Below, piece by piece: positions 1-7,673 of a stretch of 64,000 nt of DNA. This DNA is from SAR86 cluster bacterium SAR86B. GTDB taxonomy: Bacteria; Pseudomonadota; Gammaproteobacteria; Magnimaribacterales; D2472. The position numbers and the translations under genes were made by a program. Numbering within the stretch: the first letter of the stretch is position 1; each line of letters opens with the position of its first letter. Location of the stretch: positions 62,001 to 126,000 of the forward strand of contig CAJJAC010000001.1 in the NCBI GenBank assembly GCA_905181955.1. The letters run 5' to 3'. Below the pieces are notes generated by a model. That model saw nothing but the letters and a program-made list of their open reading frames with translations, searched no databases and was not told the DNA's origin.

Positions 1-144
1 ACTGAGGCTGCAGATTTAATCATTAAATCGATGGAAGCAACTATAGGCGATAAAATGGTTACTTACGACTTTGAAAGATTAATGGATGATGCTAATCTAA
101 AATCTTGCTCAGAATTTGCTAATGAAATGATTACAAGGATGTGA
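1..144 (+). CDS. icd: Isocitrate dehydrogenase (NADP+), 3' end only
   Basis: The window opens inside a reading frame that ends with TGA at 142-144. The 47 visible codons match the C-terminus of the NADP-dependent isocitrate dehydrogenase of Gammaproteobacteria: the stretches [21 protein letters not shown] and [11 protein letters not shown] follow the E. coli Icd tail closely. The enzyme makes 2-oxoglutarate in the TCA cycle. The active site is upstream of the window and cannot be checked. The stop overlaps the GTG start of clpS by four bases, suggesting translational coupling. Confidence 0.9.
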   Translation, partial: TEAADLIIKSMEATIGDKMVTYDFERLMDDANLKSCSEFANEMITRM

Positions 145-482
145 TTAAACTCAACCTGCCAGAGGATAGCGAATTAGATCGCTCAAGCGGAACAGTTGTT
201 CTTGAGGATGAGCCTCAAGTTAAAGAGCCGCCAATGTACCAAGTGCTGCTCTTAAATGATGACTATACGCCAATGGAATTTGTAGTCTATGTGCTTCAAT
301 ATATATTTAATCATGATCATGAAAAATCAACACAAATTATGATGGCTGTTCATTCAAGAGGTAAGGGTGTTTGTGGTATATTTCCTAAAGAGATAGCAGA
401 AATGAAATCTCATGAAATTATTACAATGGCTCAAGCTCATGAACATCCATTGATAAGTGAAATAGAGCCTTTAACTGATTAA
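141..482 (+). CDS. clpS: ATP-dependent Clp protease adaptor ClpS
   Basis: ClpS binds substrates with destabilising N-terminal residues and hands them to ClpA of the ClpAP protease in the cytoplasm. The 113-residue length is normal. The binding-pocket motif is present: [12 protein letters not shown] with N39-D40 (E. coli N34-D35), His71 in AVHSRGKG, and the conserved GIFPKEIAE. The start is GTG at 141, overlapping the icd stop; no later ATG would keep the N-terminal arm. clpA starts 4 bases after the stop, so the two are very probably co-translated, as in most Gammaproteobacteria. Confidence 0.97.
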   Translation: MIKLNLPEDSELDRSSGTVVLEDEPQVKEPPMYQVLLLNDDYTPMEFVVYVLQYIFNHDHEKSTQIMMAVHSRGKGVCGIFPKEIAEMKSHEIITMAQAHEHPLISEIEPLTD

Positions 483-486
483 ATAT

Positions 487-2736
487 ATGTTTAGTAAAGA
501 ATTAGAACAATCCATCGCTAGCCTTTTTGACCAGGCGCAAGATAAAAATATTCAATATATAACAATTGAACATTTACTTTTAATGATCTTAAATGACTTT
601 GAAGTAGCAGATGCCCTTGAAAACTTAAATGTTAGTCGAGATCATTTAAGAACGGGTGTAGAAGAGTATCTTTCTGATACCACCATTTTAAAAGCTGATG
701 AGTCAAAACCAGTTCAACCAACTTTAGGTTTTCAAAGAGTTTTACAAAGAGCAGTTTTTCACATTCAATCGTCAGGAAAGGGTGTAGTTAAACCAATAAA
801 TATCCTTGTTGCTATATTCTCTGAAAAAGAAAGTCATGCTGTATTCCTTCTCTCAAAAATAGGTGTATCTAGATTAGATATAGTCTCCTACATATCTCAT
901 GGTTCAAGCTCAACCAATAAGGAAGCAAAATCTTTAAATGAAACTGAAGAAGAGATTGCTGTTGAAGAAACACCAAAGCCAGATACTAATGAATACCTTA
1001 TTAATTTAAATAATCTTGCTATAGATAATAAAATAGAAACATTGATTGGGCGTGAGCATGAGATTGCTCGAATGATTCAAATCCTTGCAAGAAGAACAAA
1101 AAATAATCCACTTTTAGTGGGTGAGTCAGGTGTAGGAAAAACTGCAATTGCAGAGGGTGTGGCATTACAAATTGTTTTAAAACAAGTTCCTGAAATTTTA
1201 CATGAATCTATTGTCTACTCCCTGGACATTGGAGCACTTATAGCTGGTACTAAATATCGTGGTGATTTTGAAAAACGATTAAAAGGCGTATTAAATTTCT
1301 TAGAAAATGAAGAACGCTCTATTTTATTTATAGATGAAATACATACTATTATTGGAGCAGGCTCTGCCTCAGGTGGATCTTTGGACGTTTCAAACTTACT
1401 AAAGCCAGCTTTAGCTAAAGGCTCTATTAGATGTATTGGTTCAACTACATTTCAGGAATATAGAGGCATATTTAATCAAAACCAAGCGCTCTCAAGAAGA
1501 TTTCAAAAAATTGATGTTATAGAGCCATCCTATGATGAGTGTGTAGATATATTAAAGGGAATTAAATCTAGTTATGAGGATTATCATAATGTTAAATATT
1601 CAGATGAGTCTATCCTATCCGCTGTCGAACTTTCCTCTAAGTATATTAATGATAAATTCTTACCAGATAAGGCGATAGATGTTATTGATGAAACTGGCGC
1701 TTCTTTAAATATATTAAGAAAAAATAATAAAAAAATAACCGTAAAACAATCAGATATTGAAGAAACTATTTCTAAAATTACCAAAATTCCAGAACAATCA
1801 ATATCAACTACTGATAAAAAGAATCTTAAGAATATTGAAGAAGATTTGAAAAGGGTAATCTTTGGTCAAGATCCAGCTGTGGAGACTCTTAGCAATGCTA
1901 TTAAACTTTCCAGAGTAGGTCTCAGAGATGACAATAAGACGATTGGATCATTCCTATTTACTGGACCTACAGGTGTTGGTAAGACTGAAATATCTAAACA
2001 ATTAGCCAATGTGCTTGGTGTTGAGTTAGTCAGATTTGATATGTCTGAATACATGGAAAGGCATACAGTTTCAAGACTAATTGGAGCACCTCCTGGTTAT
2101 GTCGGCTTTGATCAAGGTGGTTTATTGACTGAGGCTGTTGTTAAGCAGCCATATTCAGTTGTCTTGCTTGATGAAATAGAAAAAGCACATCCAGATATCT
2201 TCAATATCCTGCTTCAAGTTATGGATGCAGGAGTTTTAACTGATAATAATGGTAGAAAAGCTGATTTTAGAAATGTGATACTTATTATGACTACTAACAT
2301 TGGTGCTGAAATGCTTTCAAAGCGTAATATTGGTTTTAATGATCAATCCAACGAATCTGATGCCATGAATAGTTTAAATAAATTATTCTCACCGGAGTTT
2401 AGAAATAGGCTTGATGAAGTAATACAGTTTGATTATTTGGACAGAAAAATTATTCTTTCTGTTGTTGATAAGTTTCTTATTCGACTTCAAGCTCAACTTG
2501 ATAAAAGAAATGTTGAGTTAGAGATATCTAAATCAGTCACAGAATGGATAGCTGAGAAAGGTTACGACAAAGATATGGGTGCTAGACCCATGGAAAGATT
2601 TATAGCTTCTAATATCAAAAAACCACTTGTTGATAAATTATTGTTTGGAGACTTAAAAGCCGGCGGCTTAATTAAGATTGATATGGTAAATGGAGCTTTA
2701 AAATTTACTGAAAAAAAATCTAAAGTTAAGGCTTAG
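487..2736 (+). CDS. clpA: ATP-dependent Clp protease ATP-binding subunit ClpA
   Basis: AAA+ unfoldase that feeds substrates to ClpP. An N-terminal Clp_N repeat region (about 1-150) is followed by two AAA+ modules: Walker A GESGVGKT at 212-219 with Walker B ILFIDEIH near 279, and Walker A GPTGVGKT at 493-500 with LLDEIEKAH near 562. A C-terminal ClpB_D2-small domain closes the protein. The RNIGFND loop of module 2 corresponds to the IGL/IGF loop that docks on ClpP. Length (749 aa) is normal. The gene ends one base before the convergent infA stop, leaving no room for a separate terminator. Confidence 0.97.
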   Translation: MFSKELEQSIASLFDQAQDKNIQYITIEHLLLMILNDFEVADALENLNVSRDHLRTGVEEYLSDTTILKADESKPVQPTLGFQRVLQRAVFHIQSSGKGVVKPINILVAIFSEKESHAVFLLSKIGVSRLDIVSYISHGSSSTNKEAKSLNETEEEIAVEETPKPDTNEYLINLNNLAIDNKIETLIGREHEIARMIQILARRTKNNPLLVGESGVGKTAIAEGVALQIVLKQVPEILHESIVYSLDIGALIAGTKYRGDFEKRLKGVLNFLENEERSILFIDEIHTIIGAGSASGGSLDVSNLLKPALAKGSIRCIGSTTFQEYRGIFNQNQALSRRFQKIDVIEPSYDECVDILKGIKSSYEDYHNVKYSDESILSAVELSSKYINDKFLPDKAIDVIDETGASLNILRKNNKKITVKQSDIEETISKITKIPEQSISTTDKKNLKNIEEDLKRVIFGQDPAVETLSNAIKLSRVGLRDDNKTIGSFLFTGPTGVGKTEISKQLANVLGVELVRFDMSEYMERHTVSRLIGAPPGYVGFDQGGLLTEAVVKQPYSVVLLDEIEKAHPDIFNILLQVMDAGVLTDNNGRKADFRNVILIMTTNIGAEMLSKRNIGFNDQSNESDAMNSLNKLFSPEFRNRLDEVIQFDYLDRKIILSVVDKFLIRLQAQLDKRNVELEISKSVTEWIAEKGYDKDMGARPMERFIASNIKKPLVDKLLFGDLKAGGLIKIDMVNGALKFTEKKSKVKA

Positions 2737-2737
2737 T

Positions 2738-2956
2738 CTATCTGCCTCTAAAAGTTATTCTGCCCTTGGTAAGATCGTATGGAGACATTTCAACTTTAAC
2801 CTTATCACCAGTTAATATTCGAATATAATGCTTGCGCATTTTCCCTGAAATATGAGCCTCGATAACGTGATCGTTATCCAGTTTTACCTTAAACGTTGTG
2901 TTTGGAAGTGTTTCAATAACTTCACCTTCGAATTCTAAATTATCTTCTTTAGCCAT
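2738..2956 (-). CDS. infA: Translation initiation factor IF-1
   Basis: A 72-residue S1/OB-fold protein that binds the ribosomal A site during initiation. Hallmarks are [13 protein letters not shown] at the N-terminus, the central [13 protein letters not shown] and the C-terminal [15 protein letters not shown], all at family positions. clpA-infA linkage is conserved in Gammaproteobacteria; here infA is convergent with clpA. Confidence 0.98.
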   Translation of the reverse strand: MAKEDNLEFEGEVIETLPNTTFKVKLDNDHVIEAHISGKMRKHYIRILTGDKVKVEMSPYDLTKGRITFRGR

Positions 2957-3049
2957 GGTCAGTATTCTACATTAAATCCCATTAATGCAGTAAATTTTAA
3001 TAATTTTTTAGTTTTAAGAAAAGACTCATTTTTTTGATACAATTTAGAA

Positions 3050-5620
3050 ATGAAAAATAAATTCTATTTGCTCCTATGTTTAATTTTTATTTCTGGATGT
3101 GGTGGCGGGGGTGGTGCAGCAGCATTTGCATTACTTTTAGCAGACCTAGGATCAACAAGCACGAATGAAGATACTGCATACAATTCAAACCTTTCAGCTT
3201 CAACAAATTATAATTCAGATATTACTTATAGCATTTCCTCTCCACCAGCTAATGGTCAGGCTGCAGTTTCAAGTTCAGGAGCTATTAGTTATATGCCAAA
3301 TCAGGATTACAACGGTCAGGATACTTTTGTAATAAGAGTTTCGGCTACTCGAATAGATTCTGGGGGCCAAAGTAGTGGAACTCCGATAACTAAAACTCAA
3401 TCGGTCACTATGACTATCAATCCGATTAATGACGCACCAGTTTTAACTTTACTAGATGACTTCAGTGGTTATGGTGATACAAGTATCATATTTGATGATT
3501 TATTAAATATGAATATAAGTGTTTCTGATGTTGATAATGATAATTCTGAGTTGCAGTTTTATGGCTCTATGCCAACTGAAAACATTAGTGGTGTTTATGG
3601 TGACGGGACTACCTCATCTTATGTCACATTAGATTTTAGTGGATTAAATACGGCTGGTTTATTAACTATGTCATTGTGTGTTTCCGATGGTTCTATTGAA
3701 ACCTGTGCCAGTGATCAAATTCAAGCTTACTATGTAGCAAATAAAGAAGTTAAAAATGTTGAATATGATTGTGATACTGACGGTTTAAACTGCTCGGAGT
3801 CCGATCAACACTTATATTATTTAGTTGGTAGTCCAAATTCTTCTGCTAAAACAAACTATATATTCATCGGTGATCAATTAACTGGAACCGCTGATAGAGA
3901 TGAGTTTAGATTAAGATTAGCTGAATCGGTTAACTTACTTGTTGCCAGTGATGCTGCTGATGTGGTTAATGGTTATTTTAATATTATTGTTTTAGAAGAA
4001 GTTGCACTTACAGGTGTTTCAGTATTTGATATCGCGATTGGCTGTTATTCAGACTGGGATCCAAATATTTATTGTATCGGGGAAGTTGATAGAAATTTAA
4101 TTACAAATATTATGCCTTCATGGACTGTAGCCTCCTTCTTAACAACGATTTCAGGCAGGGGAGTTGCTCAGGGATCAGTTAATATTCAAGGCCTATCAAG
4201 TAGAACTAGAGAAGTTGTAATGCATGAGTTAGGTCATTCACATGGTTTTATGGGTGACGAGTATGATTCTGGTGGAGAAAGAACATTCCCAGATTATTAT
4301 GCAGACTTTCCTATGAATACAACTACTGTTAAAGATCCTGAATTAGCAAAGTGGAGTCATCATATTGACGACTTTAATAATGTTCCTGGTGTTAACTACG
4401 ATGTTTGTTATAACTACGCTGATGGCTCTATTTATTATCGTGACGAGCTTACTTATGAGGAATGTGAGTGTTACATGAATCAATATCCTGATTCTGAAGA
4501 GTATCCAGGTACGAATGAAGATGATAGCTGTAAAACTAAAATAGGGCTCTTAGAGGGAACTTATTATGGTGAAATTGAAACTTATAGGCCTAGATGGATA
4601 AGTGTCATGTGGTGTTGTTTCTTAGAGTATGGAAAAGTAAATATTGAAGGCTTTGCTGTTGGCTCAATTATGAATCAAGGTTTTTCAAATCATAAAATTA
4701 ACTCAGAGGAAGATCCATCCTATGTTCTCAACAATCCATCCGGTTTAGGAGAGACTATAACTTTTGAGATTGATGCAGTTTATGATGAAACCAAGTTAAA
4801 GCTTACATGGTTAGTTGATGGGCAGGAGCAGACAGAGTTAGAAAATAATCTTACGGCAACTTTTAATAGACCAAGTGACAATAGGGCAGTCTCATACTCC
4901 TGGGTAGTCGAAGATTTAACTGGTGCTCTAATAGCTCCTAATGATCCAAATAACCCTCTTGATTTTTATGAGTCATATTGGGAAAGAGCATATTATTATC
5001 AAAGTGATCCAGCTTTAACTCCACTAGCATCTCTCAATCCATATGTTGGCTCATGGAGTTGGTACAAGGATGGGGGATATTCGAAAGATGATACGGTTGA
5101 TTCAAGTAATGAAGATCAATTTTTATATGGAGAACTCTGCTGTTCTATGGGCGCATCATACAAAATAAATTGGTTCAATTATCAGAATTCATCAACAAGT
5201 CAATTAAATGATGATTCTAATAGTAAATCTCAAACAGTAATAAGAAGAACACCAACTACTGATAAAATATCAAAGATATTTAGTCTAAATTTAAGCTCTA
5301 ATAATATAGAGATCAAAGAAATTAATAATGATTATCCTTTAAAAAGAGATATTAAAAGACCATTTATTAATAAATCTGATATCTATGCGTTAAACTTTTT
5401 AAATGCTGATAAAGAGCTTATTTATCAAATTGGGATAAATGATCCTTTTAAAGCTGGAGCTCAACATATTGGATATGAGGATTACAAGGAGTATCAATTT
5501 GATGTACCTATTAATAACTTTAAAGTAGTAGTTCCTCAAGAGGTTGAAGCTAGCTATATAGAACTTGTAAGAAGAACTCACAATAATGAACTTATTATTA
5601 TGGATATTTCTAATATATAA
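3050..5620 (+). CDS. Exported lipoprotein with Ig/cadherin-like repeats and an IgA-peptidase-like (M64) metallopeptidase domain
   Basis: The N-terminus is a lipoprotein signal (LLLCLIFISGC) followed by a run of five glycines. Residues about 35-130 and 130-225 look like two Ig/cadherin-type repeats, with the linker INPINDAPV typical of such repeats. A zinc-peptidase motif, MHELGHSHGFMGDEYD, starts near residue 391: HExxH plus a third ligand in the GDEYD segment, as in family M64. The 856-residue chain has many cysteine and acidic residues after the active site, and a tail without a recognisable domain. It is inferred to be a surface-anchored endopeptidase; the substrate is unknown. The gene stands alone with its own upstream gap. 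Confidence 0.72.
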   Translation: MKNKFYLLLCLIFISGCGGGGGAAAFALLLADLGSTSTNEDTAYNSNLSASTNYNSDITYSISSPPANGQAAVSSSGAISYMPNQDYNGQDTFVIRVSATRIDSGGQSSGTPITKTQSVTMTINPINDAPVLTLLDDFSGYGDTSIIFDDLLNMNISVSDVDNDNSELQFYGSMPTENISGVYGDGTTSSYVTLDFSGLNTAGLLTMSLCVSDGSIETCASDQIQAYYVANKEVKNVEYDCDTDGLNCSESDQHLYYLVGSPNSSAKTNYIFIGDQLTGTADRDEFRLRLAESVNLLVASDAADVVNGYFNIIVLEEVALTGVSVFDIAIGCYSDWDPNIYCIGEVDRNLITNIMPSWTVASFLTTISGRGVAQGSVNIQGLSSRTREVVMHELGHSHGFMGDEYDSGGERTFPDYYADFPMNTTTVKDPELAKWSHHIDDFNNVPGVNYDVCYNYADGSIYYRDELTYEECECYMNQYPDSEEYPGTNEDDSCKTKIGLLEGTYYGEIETYRPRWISVMWCCFLEYGKVNIEGFAVGSIMNQGFSNHKINSEEDPSYVLNNPSGLGETITFEIDAVYDETKLKLTWLVDGQEQTELENNLTATFNRPSDNRAVSYSWVVEDLTGALIAPNDPNNPLDFYESYWERAYYYQSDPALTPLASLNPYVGSWSWYKDGGYSKDDTVDSSNEDQFLYGELCCSMGASYKINWFNYQNSSTSQLNDDSNSKSQTVIRRTPTTDKISKIFSLNLSSNNIEIKEINNDYPLKRDIKRPFINKSDIYALNFLNADKELIYQIGINDPFKAGAQHIGYEDYKEYQFDVPINNFKVVVPQEVEASYIELVRRTHNNELIIMDISNI

Positions 5621-5656
5621 ATAAACTTATACTATGGTATTTTCTAATTAGTTTAT
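5621..5656 (+). terminator. Possible AT-rich terminator after the M64 lipoprotein gene
   Basis: Seven-base arms ATAAACT (5621-5627) and AGTTTAT (5650-5656) enclose a smaller hairpin, and ATTTTT follows. The stem is AT-only and the loop is large, so this is weak. Confidence 0.25.
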
Positions 5657-5682
5657 ATTTTTGAGGTAGTACTTATTAACGA

Positions 5683-7002
5683 TTAGTCGGTCAGGCAAGG
5701 AAAGAAACTTTCAACCTGATTCTTCATAAAGTATCTGCTCTTAGGAAAGTATTCACCCATCACTTCTTTTGTATCAGATTGATTCTCAACACTTTGAATG
5801 GAATTAGAAAAGTCATCTCTTGCAAGCATATGCCTAAATTGAATAATTGATACATCCTCATCAAAGACACCATCTCCATCATCAGCCATAGGTAACCAAG
5901 CATAGCCACATTCTTTTGTGGCATTTCTTGGCCTGTCTTCCAATCTACTAACAAAGATTATGAAATATCCATTTTTATCTAAAGGAATCTCTTCATCAAA
6001 TAAACAATCATTCACCCTTGTATTGCCAAAACTTTGATTAGAACAAACAGACCAATATCTAAGTTCACTTTCTTTATATATACCATTAGAGTTATATGTT
6101 TTGGGTGTAAGAGGGGCCTTGGCTTTAAGAAGAAGTACCTTTCCATATTTCCTATTAATAATTGTTCTTAGATAGTGGTTATCTAAGTTAGGAAAAAAAC
6201 CACCAGTACTTCTAGGAGCTTCATTATTAAACTCTCCTGTGTATATCCCAATCAGACTCTGTCTATCCATTTGTATATACCACTCAGGTGGATTTTTTGC
6301 AGGCCAAGTCTTAGGCTTATCAGGCTGGGATGCTAGCTCTCTATACTTCATTGGAGGAATTCCAGCTGCATCAAGAGTAATAGCTAAGTTTTGTGATGCA
6401 TTTAAAATCCTACAAGCATCACTTCCTTTGTATGTTTTTCCATCACGAACTACCTTTAGTTCAGGCAAATTAACGCCTCCAAGGGGTCCAGTTTCATTAT
6501 CTGGCAAATACACTCTGTATATGATTAATTGCTGATTTGGGCCATAAAAAGGTGCATTAAGAGTGTTATTTGATGATATGTTAGATATTTTTCCTGTTTC
6601 TCTATCTGTAACAGGTAAATTATTTAAAACTTGTATTTTATAAGCTCTATTTGTATCAAGACGATTATTTGTATTTTTAAATGGATTTATTGAGTTTATC
6701 TCAGGCTTAATTAAATAATCAGCAAGTGATTCTAAAGGTCTGCCACGACCATCGTAACTAATGATTGACATATATCTAGCTAAGGGAAAATTGCCATCTA
6801 AATAAAGCTCAACATCATCAGGCATTGTGAATGTTGCTGCCCAATAAAATACATTAGCATCTGGATAAGCAAGATTTATATAAGGATCTGCGCTATGTGG
6901 ACCTCTGGACCAGAAACAATCTTTTGGACCAGGAACACCAATGTCAGAACTAAAAACTGGAATTGAGAATAAGAGTACTAAAAAGATGTGCATATATTTC
7001 AT
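5683..7002 (-). CDS. Conserved exported protein of unknown function
   Basis: 439 residues with a clear type I signal peptide (MKYMHIFLVLLFSIPVFSS). The mature protein has motifs I associate with a poorly characterised exported family seen in marine bacteria and actinobacteria: FYWAATFTMPDDVELYLDG, PLARYMSIISYDGRGRPLES and EINSINPFK. Near the C-terminus are Cys residues and an acidic DDGDGVFDED segment that could bind calcium. No catalytic motif is recognisable. The gene is convergent with the M64 gene and has a 170-bp upstream gap holding a 16-bp palindrome. Confidence 0.6.
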   Translation of the reverse strand: MKYMHIFLVLLFSIPVFSSDIGVPGPKDCFWSRGPHSADPYINLAYPDANVFYWAATFTMPDDVELYLDGNFPLARYMSIISYDGRGRPLESLADYLIKPEINSINPFKNTNNRLDTNRAYKIQVLNNLPVTDRETGKISNISSNNTLNAPFYGPNQQLIIYRVYLPDNETGPLGGVNLPELKVVRDGKTYKGSDACRILNASQNLAITLDAAGIPPMKYRELASQPDKPKTWPAKNPPEWYIQMDRQSLIGIYTGEFNNEAPRSTGGFFPNLDNHYLRTIINRKYGKVLLLKAKAPLTPKTYNSNGIYKESELRYWSVCSNQSFGNTRVNDCLFDEEIPLDKNGYFIIFVSRLEDRPRNATKECGYAWLPMADDGDGVFDEDVSIIQFRHMLARDDFSNSIQSVENQSDTKEVMGEYFPKSRYFMKNQVESFFPCLTD

Positions 7003-7094
7003 ATAATTATATTAATTAACTAGCAAATTATTACACAAACATTAAAACGTTACATCTTATCAATTAAGTACAATAGTAAACATGAATTATTTAA

Positions 7095-7110
7095 CATAAT
7101 ATATATTATG
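7095..7110. repeat. Perfect 16-bp palindrome upstream of the exported orphan
   Basis: CATAATATATATTATG is its own reverse complement. It lies about 92-108 bases upstream of the start of the minus-strand gene ending at 5683. It could be an operator or a chance AT palindrome; the flanking bases do not extend it. Confidence 0.35.
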
Positions 7111-7173
7111 CGAAGTTATACATTGTATCCTAGCAATCTGTCGGCTAATGCCCTTTTAAAGATTTAGGTTTAA

Positions 7174-7596
7174 TTAATCATAATGGCAAGAACAATCTAT
7201 TGTTTTACATACCTGATGGTTTTTAAAATGAGAATATACAACAAGGCTTGATCCTACTAGTGTTAAGAATTTCTCAAAAAATTCACTTGGATAATAAGTA
7301 GTTACAGTTACTGCCGAAACTAAGATTAATAACCCCACTACTCCGATTATTAGTAATAAAGACTTAAGATGATGTCTATAGCCTGAAATTAACGCATATA
7401 AGCTTACAGGTACTCCTATAATCAGTAACGATTTATGTATAGCTTCATTATCAATAGAAAATGATAAAAAACCTGATGATAGGATGATAAAGGAAGGAAC
7501 AAATAGACAATGAATTACACACAATATCGATAAAGATGATGCAAGCTTATCTGAATATAACTGAAGTTTTAAAGTGTTTTGGTTAAAATTTAGCAA
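7174..7596 (-). CDS. MerC-like small multi-spanning membrane protein
   Basis: 140 residues with four hydrophobic segments (about 18-45, 54-70, 77-100, 106-122). The first carries Cys26-Val-Ile-His29-Cys30, and the C-terminal tail carries Cys130, Cys135, Cys137 and His138. That layout resembles the MerC domain family, whose founding member moves Hg(II); other members are associated with metals such as zinc. It lies downstream of the His-rich TonB receptor, separated by a terminator hairpin, which suggests one metal-related locus. The metal and direction of transport cannot be told from sequence. Confidence 0.6.
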   Translation of the reverse strand: MLNFNQNTLKLQLYSDKLASSLSILCVIHCLFVPSFIILSSGFLSFSIDNEAIHKSLLIIGVPVSLYALISGYRHHLKSLLLIIGVVGLLILVSAVTVTTYYPSEFFEKFLTLVGSSLVVYSHFKNHQVCKTIDCSCHYD

Positions 7597-7620
7597 AGGA
7601 TTTACTCAAGTTTTATAAAA

Positions 7621-7652
7621 TTATACGGAGCTCATAACAGAGCTCCGTATAA
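7621..7652 (-). terminator. Rho-independent terminator of the TonB receptor gene
   Basis: Arms 7621-7633 and 7640-7652 are perfectly complementary over 13 bases (GC-rich core CGGAGCTC) around a 6-base loop. On the minus strand the stem is followed by TTTTATAAAA. It sits about 20 bases past the TonB gene stop and before the MerC-like gene, so the latter depends on read-through or its own promoter. Confidence 0.85.
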
Positions 7653-7673
7653 ACATACTTTCTAGTCTAAGGT

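Noticed and set aside
6239-6535. Plus-strand ORF inside the exported orphan gene
   Set aside because: Fully antisense to a gene with a signal peptide and constrained motifs; no ribosome site or homology-like features.
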